From Paracoccaceae bacterium (GTDB lineage: Bacteria; Pseudomonadota; Alphaproteobacteria; Rhodobacterales; Rhodobacteraceae), in NCBI GenBank assembly GCA_015485015.1, contig WFUK01000332.1, positions 1-5,758 of the forward strand: DNA of 5,758 nucleotides, read 5' to 3'. The notes under the pieces are model-generated. The model saw only the letters and a program-made list of their open reading frames with translations. It ran no database searches and had not been told where the DNA came from. This document shows positions 1 to 5,257 of the stretch, piece after piece (positions within the stretch are counted from its first letter, which is position 1; each line of letters starts with the position of its first letter). A program made the translations under genes and the position numbers.

Positions 1-1
1 C

Positions 2-727
2 CTATGCGCGCTGGCCGAGGGTTCGGGTAACATTCCGGATCCGCTCATGCTCGTTTTCCATAAATTTCATACCCATTTCATAGGTGCGCTGCACCTCGAT
101 CATCCGCGCCATTTCCGTGACGGGGCTAACATTCGAGCCTTCGACAAAGCCCTGCAAAACCACAGGCTCCAGCATGGCCAGCGGCGCTTCCTCGCCAGGG
201 GCAAACAGGGTGCCGTATTGCCGCGAAAGCGCGGTTTCATCTTGCACCTCGAAAATCCCGACCTGCGCCAAAGGGTTGCCATTGGCACTGATGGTGCCAT
301 CCTGCGCCACGCTCACCGTTTCGGCATCGGGTGGAATGAAGATCGGCGCACCGCCCACATCCAGCAGGCGCAGCCCGTCGGGGTTGACCATCTCGCCTTC
401 GGTATTGAGCGCAAAGGCCCCTGCCCGCGTCAGCCGGTTGCCCTCGGGCGTTTCGACCATAAAATAGCCGCGCCCCTGAATCGCGAGATCCATCGGGTTG
501 CCGCTTTGCGTCATCGAGCCTTGGGACGGATCGGAAAACCGCGCCCGCGCCGCCGCCATCGCCACCCCGCCGCCCTCATTGGGCAGGGCTTGCAGCATTT
601 CGGTAAAAACCACCCCCTGACGGCGATAACCGGTGGTGGAAATATTGGCCACGTTATTGGCCACAACCTGCATTTCTTTCCAAAGCCCCGTTTGGCGGGA
701 AAGCGTGACATATCCGGCGGTTTCCAT
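2..727 (-). CDS. flgF: Flagellar basal-body rod protein FlgF
   Basis: This is a proximal rod subunit of the flagellar basal body, exported through the flagellar type III apparatus into the periplasm. The 241-residue protein is complete, ending in TAG at bases 4-2. The N-terminal rod/hook motif is at residues 24-34 (NNVANISTTGY). The central FlgE/F/G-type segment is at about 81-122 (LAIQGRGYFMV, then TRAGAF and NPDGLRLL). The C-terminal rod domain is at about 197-223 (GSNVSPVTEMARMIEVQRTYE). As in other axial proteins there is no cleavable signal peptide. The ATG at 727 has an upstream AGGAG and lies 11 bases after fliQ, so it is probably co-transcribed. FlgG is the closest paralogue, but it is usually about 260 residues and its N-terminal motif reads differently, so FlgF is preferred. 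Confidence 0.93.
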   Translation of the reverse strand: METAGYVTLSRQTGLWKEMQVVANNVANISTTGYRRQGVVFTEMLQALPNEGGGVAMAAARARFSDPSQGSMTQSGNPMDLAIQGRGYFMVETPEGNRLTRAGAFALNTEGEMVNPDGLRLLDVGGAPIFIPPDAETVSVAQDGTISANGNPLAQVGIFEVQDETALSRQYGTLFAPGEEAPLAMLEPVVLQGFVEGSNVSPVTEMARMIEVQRTYEMGMKFMENEHERIRNVTRTLGQRA

Positions 728-738
728 AGCGTCTCCTG

Positions 739-1005
739 TTATTGCCCGACAATGCGGGTGATGATCTGGTCATTGAAAAAGGCCACCAAAAGCCCGCCGG
801 AATAGCTCATCGAAAGCCAGAACACGGCCACAATCGCGCCCAGCTTGGGCACAAAGGTGAGGGTCAGTTCCTGAATGGAGGTGAGGGCCTGAAACAGGCC
901 GATGATCAGCCCGACCACCAGCGCCACAATCAGCACAGGGGCCGACATGACCACCGCCATATATAGCGCCTCGCGCAGCACATCCAGCAGATCACCCTCG
1001 GTCAT
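739..1005 (-). CDS. fliQ: Flagellar export gate protein FliQ
   Basis: FliQ is a small inner-membrane subunit that assembles with FliP and FliR into the export gate of the flagellar type III system. The protein has 88 residues, the usual family length. Two hydrophobic segments lie at about 15-39 and 52-76, joined by the conserved stretch around residues 36-55 (GLFQALTSIQELTL, then FVPKLG). The reading frame is open further upstream, but the ATG at 1005 is chosen because a strong GAGGAGG sits 8 bases before it and the protein then begins like other FliQ proteins (MTEGDLLDVLREA). The upstream part of the frame overlaps fliE and is not FliQ-like. It lies 13 bases after fliE and 11 before flgF. 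In many bacteria fliQ sits beside fliP and fliR; here it is inside the rod operon. Confidence 0.95.
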   Translation of the reverse strand: MTEGDLLDVLREALYMAVVMSAPVLIVALVVGLIIGLFQALTSIQELTLTFVPKLGAIVAVFWLSMSYSGGLLVAFFNDQIITRIVGQ

Positions 1006-1013
1006 TATTCCAG

Positions 1014-1021
1014 CCTCCTCA
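1014..1021 (-). promoter_or_regulatory. fliQ ribosome binding site overlapping the fliE stop codon
   Basis: On the minus strand the bases read TGAGGAGG. The TGA is the fliE stop, and the GAGGAGG it runs into is the Shine-Dalgarno sequence of fliQ, 8 bases before its ATG. Ribosomes terminating on fliE would therefore sit on the fliQ initiation region, which suggests translational coupling. The site also fixes the fliQ start. Confidence 0.8.
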
Positions 1022-1309
1022 AACGGGCATCCGCAGGATTTCCTGATAGGCTTCCACCACGCGGTCACGCACGCTGACGGCGGTTTGGATGGCGATCTCG
1101 GAGGCGGCCAGCGCCTCGACCACGGTTTGCGCATCGGCCTTGCCGGTCATGCCCGCAATGGCCGTGCTTTCGCCGGCCTGCATGGTGGCCATAAAATCAT
1201 TCGCCATATCGGCAAACAGGCTACTGCCGCCGCTTGGCGGCCCGTCGGGCTGGGCGATGTTCTGGGCGTTGGTATAAAGCTGTGAAGCAATGAAGGGATT
1301 GGTTTGCAT
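1019..1309 (-). CDS. fliE: Flagellar hook-basal body protein FliE
   Basis: FliE joins the MS ring to the proximal rod and is the first rod-side protein exported. The protein has 96 residues, typical of the family. The N-terminal third is variable and Pro/Gly/Ser-rich (about 20-30). The conserved part is the C-terminal helix region, about residues 59-96, with the family-typical ending AVSVRDRVVEAYQEILRMPV. The ATG at 1309 has AGAAAGG 7 bases upstream. The gene lies 28 bases after flgC, the widest gap in the operon, and its TGA stop is part of the fliQ ribosome binding site. The flgC-fliE order matches the physical neighbours in the rod base. Confidence 0.94.
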   Translation of the reverse strand: MQTNPFIASQLYTNAQNIAQPDGPPSGGSSLFADMANDFMATMQAGESTAIAGMTGKADAQTVVEALAASEIAIQTAVSVRDRVVEAYQEILRMPV

Positions 1310-1337
1310 AACTCGGCCTTTCTAGCGTCGTAAAATG

Positions 1338-1730
1338 TTATCGTCTCAGGAGTTCAAGGATCGAAGATGCCATTTGCCTTGATTGGTCAAACATCTTCAA
1401 ATTGGCTTCATAAGAGCGCTGCGCCTCGCGGGCATCGGCGATCTGCACCATCAGGTCCACATTGGAGCCTTGGTAATAGCCGTTTTCGTCAGCCAGCGGA
1501 TGGCCGGGATCATAGATCTCGGGCAGCTCGGTATTGCTAAGCTGCACACGACCGGTTTTCACCTGCCCGCCATTATCCATAAAATCGCTCACCGCCTGAA
1601 AGCTGACGCTTTTTGTGCGAAAGCCGGGGGTATCGGCATTGGCGATATTTTCCGACACCAGCCGCAGCCTTGCCGCCTGTGCCGCCATGCCCGAGGCCGA
1701 AGCCGACATGGAAGAGCTAAAATCACTCAT
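1338..1730 (-). CDS. flgC: Flagellar basal-body rod protein FlgC
   Basis: FlgC is a proximal rod subunit. The 130-residue protein matches the usual FlgC length. The N-terminal rod motif is at residues 27-37 (ENIANADTPGF). The FlgC-type C-terminal segment is at about 89-130, with SNVDLMVQIADAREAQRSYE followed by a terminal helix ending in LELLRR. The ATG at 1730 has a GGGAG upstream and is 12 bases after the flgB stop. The 33 bases coding for the N-terminal motif (1620-1652) are identical to the equivalent bases in flgB. Confidence 0.95.
   Translation of the reverse strand: MSDFSSSMSASASGMAAQAARLRLVSENIANADTPGFRTKSVSFQAVSDFMDNGGQVKTGRVQLSNTELPEIYDPGHPLADENGYYQGSNVDLMVQIADAREAQRSYEANLKMFDQSRQMASSILELLRR
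1620..1652. repeat. 33-base exact repeat, copy in flgC
   Basis: All 33 bases are identical to 2007-2039 in flgB, in the same orientation. On the minus strand this is eleven in-frame codons for ENIANADTPGF, residues 27-37 in both proteins. Every codon, including synonymous positions, is the same. The flanking base differs on both sides. Confidence 0.9.
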
Positions 1731-1742
1731 TCGGGTTCTCCC

Positions 1743-2117
1743 TTATTTACGCCCCATACTGGTGCGCATAATTTGCAAAGATTTCTGATAAATGCCGATG
1801 GCCATATCATGCTGCTGGCGCAGCTCGGTGGAGCGCATCATCTCGGCCTCCAGCGACACGGTGTTGCCATTGGGGGATTCCACGCCAAACGGGCTGGTAA
1901 ATACCGTCTCGTTCCGGCTGGTAATATGACCCGCGCGGGTGCCCCGCAGCCCCAGCGCGGATTGCGCGGCAAAGCTATCCTCAAAGGCCACCAGATCCCG
2001 CGCCTTAAAGCCGGGGGTATCGGCATTGGCGATATTTTCGGCCACCAGGGCCTGACGATCGCTGGCATGGCGGGCAAGGCCGCTGGCAAGCTGGAATATT
2101 GTCATGTTTTCTATCAT
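1743..2117 (-). CDS. flgB: Flagellar basal-body rod protein FlgB
   Basis: FlgB is a proximal rod subunit and the first gene of the rod operon. The protein has 124 residues. The N-terminal motif at 20-40 includes DRQALVAENIANADTPGFKA. The C-terminal FlgB signature is at about 84-121 (GNTVSLEAEMM, then a helix rich in Gln, Ile and Met). Two ATG codons are possible, at 2117 and at 2105 (residue 5). The one at 2117 is preferred because GGAGGAG stands about 9 bases before it, whereas the inner ATG has no such site. The operon presumably starts in the divergent spacer shared with fliI. Confidence 0.94.
   Translation of the reverse strand: MIENMTIFQLASGLARHASDRQALVAENIANADTPGFKARDLVAFEDSFAAQSALGLRGTRAGHITSRNETVFTSPFGVESPNGNTVSLEAEMMRSTELRQQHDMAIGIYQKSLQIMRTSMGRK
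2007..2039. repeat. 33-base exact repeat, copy in flgB
   Basis: This is the partner of 1620-1652, offset by 387 bases. It encodes the N-terminal rod-protein motif of FlgB, residues 27-37. Confidence 0.9.
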
Positions 2118-2141
2118 TCGGGGCTTCTCCTCCGATTTCCT

Positions 2142-2156
2142 TTGACCAAGAATTAA
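2142..2156. promoter_or_regulatory. Candidate CtrA-type binding site in the flgB/fliI divergent spacer
   Basis: The bases read TTGACCAAGAATTAA, which is TTGA-N7-TTAA and differs by one base from the alphaproteobacterial CtrA consensus TTAA-N7-TTAA. It continues as TTAACC, like the CtrA half-site. It lies in the 89-base gap between the divergent flgB operon and fliI, 25 bases upstream of the flgB start and 50 upstream of the fliI start, where a shared activator site would be expected. CtrA is known to control motility genes in several Rhodobacterales. Binding here is inferred from the motif only. The TTGACC part could instead be a -35 element, but no good -10 follows at standard spacing. Confidence 0.4.
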
Positions 2157-2206
2157 CCAGTCATGGTGAATAAAGGGTAACCAACAACGGAAATGGATAC
2201 AGTTTT

Positions 2207-3646
2207 ATGCAGTTTGATTTTGCCCCGCTCACCAGCAAGCTTGCCGCGATTCGCCCCGTCACCCGCGTCGGGCGGGTAATCGGGGTCGATAGCGGCTCTA
2301 TAAGGATAGAAGGGCTAAGCCTGCATGCGCGGGTGGGCGACCAGATCACCATTGCGGCCGATGCGGGCGATCGCCGTGGCGGCGAGGTGGTGGCGCTGGC
2401 GCCCGATGAAATCCGCGCCATGTCCTATGATTCTCCGCAAGGGGTGGCGATCGGTGATCTGGTATCGCTGGACGGCATTGGCGGTGCCGCCGCCAGCCCT
2501 GCGTGGATCGGCCGGATTGTCGATGCTTTTGGCCAGCCGCTGGATGGCAAGCCGCTATTTCAAGGCTTGGAAACCGCGCCGCTGCACCGCGCCCCGCCAC
2601 CAGCGGCGCTGCGCCGCCGAATGGGCGCGCGGCTCAATACCACCATGGGGTTGTTTGACACCATGCTGCCCTTGGCGCGCGGCCAAAGGATCGGCATTTT
2701 TGCCGGTTCCGGCGTGGGCAAAACCACCCTGCTGGCCGACCTCGCCAAAGGGCTGGAGGCCGATGTGGTAGTGATCGGCCTGATCGGCGAGCGCGGGCGC
2801 GAGCTGCGGGATTTTGTCGAGGAAACCATGGGGGAGGAGGGCATGAAGCGGGCGGTGGTGGTGGCGGCGACATCTGATCAATCACCACTGATAAAGCGCC
2901 GCGCCGCATGGATGGCCATGGCCACCGCCGAGGCTTTTCGCGATCAGGGAAAGCATGTGTTATTGCTGTTGGACAGCATCACCCGCTTCGCCGAGGCCCA
3001 CCGCGAAATCGCGCTGACAGCGGGCGAGGCTCCATCCCTGCGCGCCTATCCGCCCTCCACGGCCAACCAGATCGCGCAACTGGCCGAGCGTGCTGGCCCG
3101 GGGCCGCAAGGGGCTGGCGATATCACGGCGGTGTTTAGCGTGCTGGTCGCAGGCTCGGATATGGAGGAGCCGGTAGCGGATATAACGCGCGGCGTGCTGG
3201 ACGGACACATTGTGCTGGACCGCGAGATCGCCGAGCGCGGGCGGTTTCCGGCGGTGGATGTGCGGCGCTCGGTGTCGCGCTGCTTGCCGGGCGTAGCCAA
3301 TACGGGCGAAAACACCCTGATCAACCACGCGCGGCGCATAATATCAGCCTATGAAAAGGCCGCGCCGATGATTCAAACCGGATTATATCTGCGCGGTTCT
3401 GATCCTTTGGTGGACGAATCCATCACCTATTGGCCCAAGCTGGATGCGTTTTTCACCCGCAGCGGATTTGCCAATACCGATGATGCATTTGTCGAATTCG
3501 CCAATTTGATGGGACAAGCAGACCCAAACCACAAACCGGAAGACCCGCAGATAAATGATCGACCCAGAGACTTTCCTGCCGGATCTCTGGCAGCACCGGA
3601 AACCCCCGCCCCCGCGCTGGATGTGAAAATAAATACCGAGCGTTAG
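2207..3646 (+). CDS. fliI: Flagellum-specific export ATPase FliI
   Basis: FliI is the cytoplasmic ATPase of the flagellar type III export apparatus, related to the F1-ATPase beta subunit. It helps unload chaperone-substrate complexes at the gate. The N-terminal beta-barrel domain is at about 15-95. The Walker A motif is at 167-174 (GSGVGKTT, Lys172). The catalytic Glu195 is in GERGRE. Walker B is at 251-256 (VLLLLD), and the alpha/beta ATPase signature is at 348-357 (PAVDVRRSVS). All key residues are present, so the enzyme should be active. It has 479 residues against roughly 440 in typical FliI; the excess is a Pro/Asp-rich tail after about residue 436. The ATG at 2207 has only a weak upstream GGA, but no in-frame start exists before the stop at 2171. 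It diverges from flgB. No fliJ follows. Confidence 0.95.
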   Translation: MQFDFAPLTSKLAAIRPVTRVGRVIGVDSGSIRIEGLSLHARVGDQITIAADAGDRRGGEVVALAPDEIRAMSYDSPQGVAIGDLVSLDGIGGAAASPAWIGRIVDAFGQPLDGKPLFQGLETAPLHRAPPPAALRRRMGARLNTTMGLFDTMLPLARGQRIGIFAGSGVGKTTLLADLAKGLEADVVVIGLIGERGRELRDFVEETMGEEGMKRAVVVAATSDQSPLIKRRAAWMAMATAEAFRDQGKHVLLLLDSITRFAEAHREIALTAGEAPSLRAYPPSTANQIAQLAERAGPGPQGAGDITAVFSVLVAGSDMEEPVADITRGVLDGHIVLDREIAERGRFPAVDVRRSVSRCLPGVANTGENTLINHARRIISAYEKAAPMIQTGLYLRGSDPLVDESITYWPKLDAFFTRSGFANTDDAFVEFANLMGQADPNHKPEDPQINDRPRDFPAGSLAAPETPAPALDVKINTER

Positions 3647-3656
3647 ATCAACCCTG

Positions 3657-3704
3657 GCGGCGCGTTTAAGGTGGCATTATTTTGCAGCGGCATTTTCGCG
3701 CCGC
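3657..3704 (+). terminator. Inverted repeat after fliI, possible weak terminator
   Basis: GCGGCGCG at 3657-3664 is the exact complement of CGCGCCGC at 3697-3704, with a 32-base loop. An alternative, tighter hairpin uses AGCGGC (3686-3691) and GCCGCT (3700-3705) around an 8-base loop. Either lies 10 to 60 bases after the fliI stop. Cs follow rather than a T tract, so intrinsic termination would be weak; a Rho-dependent end or a transcript-stabilising structure is equally possible. Confidence 0.35.
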
Positions 3705-3782
3705 TTCCCCCGCCCCGCCTGCGACAAAGGTTTCAAAACCCGGCGCATCTTGGTCGCGACATCACCACAAGCCCCGACATTA

Positions 3783-3824
3783 AAGCGCGGCGCGGGCCTG
3801 CCATTTCAAAGCCACGCCGCGCTT
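3783..3824 (-). terminator. Probable terminator of the ribbon-helix-helix gene
   Basis: AAGCGCGGCG at 3783-3792 and CGCCGCGCTT at 3815-3824 form a perfect 10-base stem that begins inside the TAA stop of the gene on the minus strand. In minus-strand RNA the stem extends by one G-U and two G-C pairs to 13 pairs with a 16-base loop. In plus-strand RNA the extra position would be a C-A mismatch, so the structure fits minus-strand transcription better. It ends in CTTTAAT, a short T run. Confidence 0.5.
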
Positions 3825-4209
3825 AACGCGCCGCTACCGCCTGCAAATTATGCGCCTTGCGTTTATGCCGTAATCTTTCGCGGGCCAATATTGCCGGACT
3901 ATCAACCGCGCTCAAACGGTCGCTCATCTTCGCGCTAATTTCACCCTCCGCGACCAAAGACAGGTAGCGCCCGCAGCAGACCCGCAGAAACGAGGTGAAA
4001 TTTCCCAAATCATGCTCGGCATCCATAGATTCCAGATATAACCGCGAGATCACCTGCGCGCAGCTCAGCCCGTCGCGCTGGCCGATTTCTTCCAGCACTT
4101 GCCAGAAGAAATTTTCCATCCTCCCCGAGGTAACCACACCATCAATCCGTAAAGAACGGGTTTTACTGGCCCATAACTCGCTATCGGCACAAATAAACAA
4201 TTCGCACAT
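3823..4209 (-). CDS. Ribbon-helix-helix domain protein
   Basis: This is a 128-residue protein with a ribbon-helix-helix fold of the RHH_4 type at about residues 17-86. The strand and first helix are SLRIDGVVTSGRMENFFWQV (19-38). They are followed by EEIGQRDGLSCAQVISRLY and then, after an acidic linker, NFTSFLRVCCGRYLSL (70-85). Such folds are usually DNA-binding dimers, so a small transcriptional regulator is plausible, but target and function are unknown. The N-terminus MCELFICADSELWASKTRSL resembles alphaproteobacterial family members I recall. The C-terminal tail (about 107-128) is Arg/Lys/His-rich. The ATG at 4209 has AGGAGG 8 bases upstream; an ATG inside that gap is out of frame. It starts 39 bases after the DJ-1/PfpI gene and ends in a hairpin. 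Confidence 0.82.
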   Translation of the reverse strand: MCELFICADSELWASKTRSLRIDGVVTSGRMENFFWQVLEEIGQRDGLSCAQVISRLYLESMDAEHDLGNFTSFLRVCCGRYLSLVAEGEISAKMSDRLSAVDSPAILARERLRHKRKAHNLQAVAAR

Positions 4210-4248
4210 CGTGCATTCCTCCTGTTCAAGCCCCCTTATTCGGCCCCT

Positions 4249-4812
4249 CTATTCAAGGATAGCCAAGAATTGCGCCATCCATTGCGGGTGCGCCGGCCAT
4301 GCGGGCGCCGTTACGAGATTACCATCGGTATGGGCCTCTGTCACCTCGATCTCGGCATATTCACCGCCGGCCGCCTTTACTTCGGGCGCGCAGGCTGGAT
4401 AGGCAGAGCAAGCCCGCCCATCCAGAACTCCGGCCGCCGCGAGCAACTGTGCCCCGTGGCAAATCGCGGCCACGGGCTTATTTGTTTCGAAAAAATGCCG
4501 CACCATGGCCAAGACCTTCGGGTCCAGCCGCAGATATTCCGGCGCCCGCCCGCCCGGAATTACCAGCGCATCATAGTCGGCGGGGTCGATATCGGCAAAA
4601 GTGGCATTCAGGGCAAAATTATGCCCCGGCTTTTCGGTATAGGTCTGATCCCCCTCGAAATCATGGATCGCGGTTTTCACCGAATCTCCAGCCGCTTTAT
4701 CGGGGCAAACGGCATCAACCTTATGCCCGAGTGTCAGCAATATCTGAAACGGCACCATGGTTTCATAATCTTCTGTGAAATCTCCGGTGATCATCAAAAT
4801 ATTCTTGGCCAT
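4249..4812 (-). CDS. DJ-1/PfpI family protein
   Basis: This is a cytoplasmic protein of the class I glutamine amidotransferase-like superfamily. Family members have been reported as proteases, glyoxalases or deglycases, with disputed physiological activities, so the substrate is left open. It has 187 residues, the usual single-domain size. Glu17 (TEDYETMVP) matches the conserved Glu that contacts the active-site Cys in DJ-1. [15 protein letters not shown] at about 81-95 carries the PfpI-type GGRAPE motif with Glu92. The nucleophile elbow is AAICHG, with Cys118 and His119. These together favour the PfpI branch over eukaryotic-type DJ-1. There is no signal peptide or membrane segment. The ATG at 4812 has GAGGAGA upstream. 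It follows the DUF6768-like gene by 75 bases and precedes the ribbon-helix-helix gene by 39. Confidence 0.88.
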   Translation of the reverse strand: MAKNILMITGDFTEDYETMVPFQILLTLGHKVDAVCPDKAAGDSVKTAIHDFEGDQTYTEKPGHNFALNATFADIDPADYDALVIPGGRAPEYLRLDPKVLAMVRHFFETNKPVAAICHGAQLLAAAGVLDGRACSAYPACAPEVKAAGGEYAEIEVTEAHTDGNLVTAPAWPAHPQWMAQFLAILE

Positions 4813-4887
4813 GTTTCTCTCCTCGTTGGTTTGGAGCGATTATGGCAGGTGATTCGGCCCAGCGGGTGTTAATCGCTTACTACACCG

Positions 4888-5256
4888 TTAATTTTGCCCG
4901 GCACGGTGCAGGATCAGCAATTCCACCCGCTTTAGCTCCCGCAGCACGCGATCCGCCTGAATTTGCGGCATCAGACTCATTTTCATCATGCCCGCCATCA
5001 GGATCAGCACCGAGGCACTCATGCCCCATTTCACCGCCGCCAATAGCTCGACCGCGCCAAAAAACCGCCACGCGGCCCAGACGCCCAGCCCGAAAAGCAC
5101 GGTTTGGACCAGCATAATCACCCAGCTCACCCAACCAAGCTTGCCGCGAAACAGGCCGAAAGCGAGGCTGAAATAGCCCAGCTCCTCGGTGCTTTTGATC
5201 AGCTCGCTTTCCTGTTCGGTCAGCGCCTCTTTAATCAATTCGTCAATATTTGGCAT
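4888..5256 (-). CDS. Two-helix membrane protein, DUF6768-like, paired with the ECF sigma factor
   Basis: This is a 122-residue inner-membrane protein. An acidic N-terminal region (1-40, starting MPNIDELIKEALTEQESE) is followed by two hydrophobic segments at about 42-66 and 74-95. The C-terminal amphipathic helix at about 99-117 is ADRVLRELKRVELLIL. The combination of short acidic head, two helices and RELKR-E tail is what I recall of DUF6768, a family of unknown function; this assignment is from memory of the pattern. The ATG at 5256 follows the sigma factor stop by one base (TAAAATG), with GGAAGGAAG upstream inside the sigma gene, implying co-translation. By analogy with ECF systems it may be a membrane-bound regulator (anti-sigma-like), but no ZAS/RskA-type motif with His and Cys is seen, so this is inference. 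Confidence 0.75.
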   Translation of the reverse strand: MPNIDELIKEALTEQESELIKSTEELGYFSLAFGLFRGKLGWVSWVIMLVQTVLFGLGVWAAWRFFGAVELLAAVKWGMSASVLILMAGMMKMSLMPQIQADRVLRELKRVELLILHRAGQN

Positions 5257-5257
5257 T

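Noticed and set aside
47..805. Long open frame on the plus strand opposite flgF and fliQ (252 codons).
   Set aside because: Its translation is His/Arg-rich antisense shadow of two clearly recognised flagellar genes.
1006..1134. Upstream extension of the fliQ frame to give a 131-residue protein.
   Set aside because: The extra residues are Arg/Pro/Trp-rich frame-shadow sequence over fliE. The ATG at 1005 has a strong ribosome binding site and gives the standard FliQ length.
1383..2156. Long open frame on the plus strand opposite flgC and flgB (257 codons).
   Set aside because: It has antisense shadow composition with no recognisable domain, and the minus-strand genes are unambiguous.
2163..2180. 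Five-codon leader frame (MVNKG) between flgB and fliI.
   Set aside because: It has no ribosome binding site and no composition suggesting attenuation; such short frames occur by chance.
2171..2200. Flagellar sigma-28-like promoter (TAAAGGGT ... TGGATA) before fliI.
   Set aside because: The spacing between the two elements is about 14 bases instead of about 11, and the -10 part matches poorly.
3555..3626. 23-codon frame overlapping the end of fliI in the +1 frame.
   Set aside because: It is too short and has no recognisable homology. It is kept only as a possible trace of a changed fliI C-terminus.
3672..3686. Sigma-54-like promoter (TGGCAT ... TTGCA) on the plus strand.
   Set aside because: The GG and GC elements are separated by 9 bases rather than the required 10, and the site lies in the convergent spacer after fliI with no plus-strand gene downstream.
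4270..4872. Plus-strand open frame of 200 codons opposite the DJ-1/PfpI gene.
   Set aside because: It is an antisense shadow; the minus-strand product has intact catalytic residues and a good ribosome binding site.
4865..4886. Small inverted repeat GGTGT/ACACC after the DUF6768-like gene, as a terminator.
   Set aside because: It has only five pairs, a 12-base loop and no T tract.
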